Shown here piece after piece: positions 61,382-64,000 of a stretch of 64,000 nucleotides of DNA. The position numbers and the translations under genes were made by a program. The DNA is from Gemmatimonadota bacterium. GTDB lineage: Bacteria; Latescibacterota; UBA2968; UBA8231. The stretch spans positions 186,001-250,000 of the forward strand of contig JABJJN010000014.1 of assembly GCA_018660835.1 (NCBI GenBank), in the 5' to 3' direction. The notes beneath the pieces were generated by a model. The model saw nothing but the letters and a program-made list of their open reading frames with translations, did no database searches and had not been told where the DNA came from. Position 1 is the stretch's first letter. Each line of letters starts with the position of its first letter.

Positions 61382-64000
61382 TCTACCTCCACTGGAAATT
61401 CTGCCCTGAACACAGTGCCATGGCCCAGAGTGCTGTCACAGGTAATCGTGCCACCATGATTGCGCACAATCGCGTAGGAGATTGAAAGACCAAGCCCTGT
61501 TCCTCGATCGGCGGGTTTCGTCGTAAAAAACGGCTCAAAGAGCCGCTCCTTGTCCTCCGGCGCAATGCCAGGACCATTGTCAGCCACTTCGAGACAGATC
61601 AGACCAGCATCCCAACTTGTGGTGACACGGATCGTTCGAGATTGCCCTTCGGGCACATCATCCAGGGCATCGCGGGCATTGGTCAGAAAATTCAACAGGA
61701 CCTGCTCGAGTTGGTATGGCTGTCCGTGAATCGTCGGCACGTGTGGAGCACGAACCTGCTCGACGAGGATGTTGTTATTTGCCAGCTGCGTGCCGAGCAC
61801 TTTCAAACCCGATTCCACAACTTCGTTCAAGTCGACGGGGACACCAGGCTCCGCGGACGTATCGCGTGAAAACACACGCAGGTGTTCGATTGTACTGGAC
61901 ATGCGATCGACCATGCCTGTCAGATCCGTCATCATCTGCCGCAGTCGATCGTCGCTGGGTCTATGTCCATCCAGCAGGCGCAGGTGAATGTCCCCCGCCA
62001 CCGTGGCAATCGCCGTAAGAGGTTGATTGAGTTCGTGGGCGACACCGGCAGCCATCTGTCCCAGAGCGACCAGGCGTGCTTGCTGCAGCAGCTGCGCCGT
62101 CAATTCACGAGTCTCAAGAGCTCGAGTTACCTGCATCGCCGTTTCATCAAGCAGGGCGCGTCGGTGTCCTTCCTCCAGTCTTGAGGGAACCCAGATCTCC
62201 AGCTCTCCCCGCGTGCTCTCACCCCAGCTCAGGTCGTGGCGATAGTGGGTTCCGCGCTGCCTTCCACCCGAGTCCCAGTGGCGTCCGTCGCAGTGCAGGT
62301 GCACACGGGAGCCGGGCGCAGCGATGGTCGCCACGACTGCCTCACCGGCGGCAGCAAGGATTGAGTCGAGAGAATCGGTGTCACTGAGACGCCCTCGCAA
62401 GCGCTCCAGATGACGCAGGTCACGCACCTGTGTATCGAGTTGCGCCCTTGCTTCTTCTGCATGTTGACGTTTTCGCTCTTGCTCGCTCAGGTCTTCATTC
62501 AACCTGAGCAAGGCCGCATTGGTGAGCTGCAGACGATGATCTCGCTGCATGACACGACGAATCTGCACACCCATGAGCAATACGAGCAGCGCCATCCCAC
62601 TGCCCCACAGTACACGCTCGTATGGCCAGTCCACGCGTATCTCGATGTGGGCAGGGAGAGACAGAACGAAGTCGCGGCTTACGGCCTGCACCTCGAAGAA
62701 ATAGTCGCCGCGCGCCAGATCCTCGTAGTCCGCGCGGCCCATGCGCGTATACTGCCAGGAGTCAGAGTGCCCTCGCAGGCGGTGGCGATACAGGGGTGAC
62801 CGGGCGGGCAGACCAAGGCCTCGTGCCTGAAAGAAGATGGTGAGGTGACGCTGGGAGGATGGCATCGATACGGTTGACACCGTGCCGTGAGGAACGCTGG
62901 TGACGACATCGGAAATGTGAACCTCTGGGGGCTCAGTGCTTGGCAGGTAACGTGTCAGCCCACCATCCGTCGCAATCCAAATGGCGTCTTGCTCCCCCGC
63001 CTCGATATCGTAGACGCTGTTACCGCCGATTCCGTCCCTTTCAAACAGGGTCTGTAACATGCCATCATGGTAGCGCTGCACACCCAGATCTCGCGTGCCA
63101 AACCAGATCTCACCAGCAATCGGCTCGTCGATGGAAAACACAATGGAGGTTCCGCCGATCAGATCTATGGCAATGAAACGAGCATCCTGCAGGTATGCGG
63201 GGCCGCCCGTGGTGCCAACCCACAGGCGACCCGTGTGATCCTGAAAAGCCGAAACAACGCTGGCGGTCGGCAGACCTTCTGCGACACCCATCGTCAGCCA
63301 ATCTCCATCCTTGTAGACTGCCAGGCCTCCTGAGACGTGGAACCATGGGGCACCCGACTGATCGATGAACAGCGGATCCACGGGGCCGGGCGGCAGGGGC
63401 CACTCGCACTCGAGGCTCTCGGCGGCCTGTTCCTCGCGATACCTGCATACACCATCTCGCGTGCCAATCCACAGATCACCTTCTCCATCAATCTCAAAGC
63501 CGATCACATGGGGATGTGGCAGACCATCAGCGCTCGTCAGCATCTCAAAACGGTTACCACGTCGGCGTGCCACCCCACTCCGGGTGCCAACCCAGAGAGT
63601 ACCGGACGAATCTCGGGCGAGTCGCTCCGTGCGCGCATCGGACAACCCGGAGCTCATGCCATACCGAGACAGATCTCCTTCGTGCACAGACCACAGACCA
63701 TCATGGGTGGCAAACCACATTGTGTCCTGTGCGGCGAGGGCATCCTGAATGCCGGTGATTGAGCCTGCAGAGCCCCTCAACCCCTCCGGGGTGACAACAG
63801 ATGCGCCATGACCAATCGCCCACACCGAGCCTTGGACATCCTGCAGTATCGTGGTGATGGCAGCAGTCTCCCCCGCCGGCACCATTGTGCGCACATGGGT
63901 TCCATCATAACACAGCAACTGCCCGCGGGCGGTAGCCACCCAGATTCGACCCGCCGCATCCGTGACGACGTCGAACACTTCGTGATTGAACCCGTCGATC
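61378..64000 (-). CDS. sensor histidine kinase with periplasmic beta-propeller (partial, start outside the window)
   Basis: At least 866 aa; the reading frame stays open to the window edge and the codons before GTG 63978 still fit a propeller repeat (D-G-F-N-H-E-V-F-D-V-V), so the true start is outside. Reg_prop propeller repeats fill about 1-360 (for example G-T-L-W-V-G-T-R-S-G-V). A Y_Y_Y domain follows, then one TM helix (about 455-475), a coiled coil, a GAF-like region (about 530-620), HisKA with A-H-E-L-N-Q-P-L (H near 646) and HATPase with D-N-G-P-G-I and G-T-G-L-G-L-S. Such kinases sense carbohydrates or other exported ligands. Confidence 0.93.
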   Translation of the reverse strand, partial: IDGFNHEVFDVVTDAAGRIWVATARGQLLCYDGTHVRTMVPAGETAAITTILQDVQGSVWAIGHGASVVTPEGLRGSAGSITGIQDALAAQDTMWFATHDGLWSVHEGDLSRYGMSSGLSDARTERLARDSSGTLWVGTRSGVARRRGNRFEMLTSADGLPHPHVIGFEIDGEGDLWIGTRDGVCRYREEQAAESLECEWPLPPGPVDPLFIDQSGAPWFHVSGGLAVYKDGDWLTMGVAEGLPTASVVSAFQDHTGRLWVGTTGGPAYLQDARFIAIDLIGGTSIVFSIDEPIAGEIWFGTRDLGVQRYHDGMLQTLFERDGIGGNSVYDIEAGEQDAIWIATDGGLTRYLPSTEPPEVHISDVVTSVPHGTVSTVSMPSSQRHLTIFFQARGLGLPARSPLYRHRLRGHSDSWQYTRMGRADYEDLARGDYFFEVQAVSRDFVLSLPAHIEIRVDWPYERVLWGSGMALLVLLMGVQIRRVMQRDHRLQLTNAALLRLNEDLSEQERKRQHAEEARAQLDTQVRDLRHLERLRGRLSDTDSLDSILAAAGEAVVATIAAPGSRVHLHCDGRHWDSGGRQRGTHYRHDLSWGESTRGELEIWVPSRLEEGHRRALLDETAMQVTRALETRELTAQLLQQARLVALGQMAAGVAHELNQPLTAIATVAGDIHLRLLDGHRPSDDRLRQMMTDLTGMVDRMSSTIEHLRVFSRDTSAEPGVPVDLNEVVESGLKVLGTQLANNNILVEQVRAPHVPTIHGQPYQLEQVLLNFLTNARDALDDVPEGQSRTIRVTTSWDAGLICLEVADNGPGIAPEDKERLFEPFFTTKPADRGTGLGLSISYAIVRNHGGTITCDSTLGHGTVFRAEFPVEVE

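Overview
The window looks like a chromosomal segment of an uncultivated, free-living Gram-negative bacterium with fairly high GC. The evidence is several lipoprotein signal peptides, an outer-membrane protein with a carboxypeptidase-like regulatory domain and DUF5686-type barrel, a two-component system with a periplasmic beta-propeller sensor, ZapA, ComEC and IF-1. The lipoprotein beginning [12 protein letters not shown], the DUF5686 protein, class I lysyl-tRNA synthetase and many hydrolases (sulfatase, nitrilase, CehA/McbA) would fit a candidate phylum related to the FCB group, such as Latescibacterota. That placement is inference. I see no rRNA, tRNA, CRISPR array, insertion sequence or prophage. 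Most genes sit in tight same-strand runs with 1 to 8 base overlaps.

Layout. 0-5 kb: a nitrilase-family amidase, a biotin protein ligase, and a sodium-pumping biotin-dependent decarboxylase (alpha, beta, gamma). 5-12 kb: a minus-strand run with an outer-membrane protein, carboxymuconolactone-decarboxylase-like protein, PhzF, ACT protein, sulfatase and a second nitrilase-family amidase. 12-20.7 kb: a TPR protein, then a long minus-strand run (glycosidase-like protein, lipoprotein, SEC-C protein, two GNATs, EamA exporter, HEAT lipoprotein, TlpA-like thioredoxin, methyltransferase). 20.7-22.5 kb: a gene-poor regulatory island with a 60-aa HTH protein, a structured promoter-to-terminator transcript with a 27-codon ORF, a sigma-region-4-like protein and a 70-aa membrane protein. 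22.5-29.8 kb: GNAT, alkaline-phosphatase-like enzyme, 23S-rRNA-type methyltransferase, ComEC, FxsA and YhbY.

29.9-40.9 kb holds the main metabolic unit: a complete N-methylglutamate pathway (four-subunit sarcosine-oxidase-like N-methylglutamate dehydrogenase, three-subunit N-methylglutamate synthase, gamma-glutamylmethylamide synthetase), extended by a xylose-isomerase-like protein and an RraA-like aldolase. Together these would demethylate methylamine to ammonium and a one-carbon unit without methylamine dehydrogenase.

41-49 kb is housekeeping and envelope genes: class I LysRS, IF-1, a TPR protein, an NHL-propeller lipoprotein, a lipoprotein with Asp-Thr-Gly repeats, SAM hydroxide adenosyltransferase, a phosphohexosamine mutase, and a FliL-like lipoprotein with ZapA. 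49-59 kb carries oxidoreductases and hydrolases (malate/lactate DH, DCC protein, quinone oxidoreductase, GFA protein, C45 peptidase, CehA/McbA enzyme, thioredoxin reductase, 2-hydroxyacid dehydrogenase), a small flagellin-like Ala-rich protein, a RidA relative and a phosphopantetheinyl transferase. 59-64 kb is regulatory: a 23-bp x 4 tandem repeat, a stand-alone receiver, a perfect palindrome, an NtrC-type regulator, and a large sensor kinase cut by the window edge.

The strongest candidate for something undescribed is the 21.0-22.5 kb island, above all the ~230-nt structured transcript at about 21424-21655.
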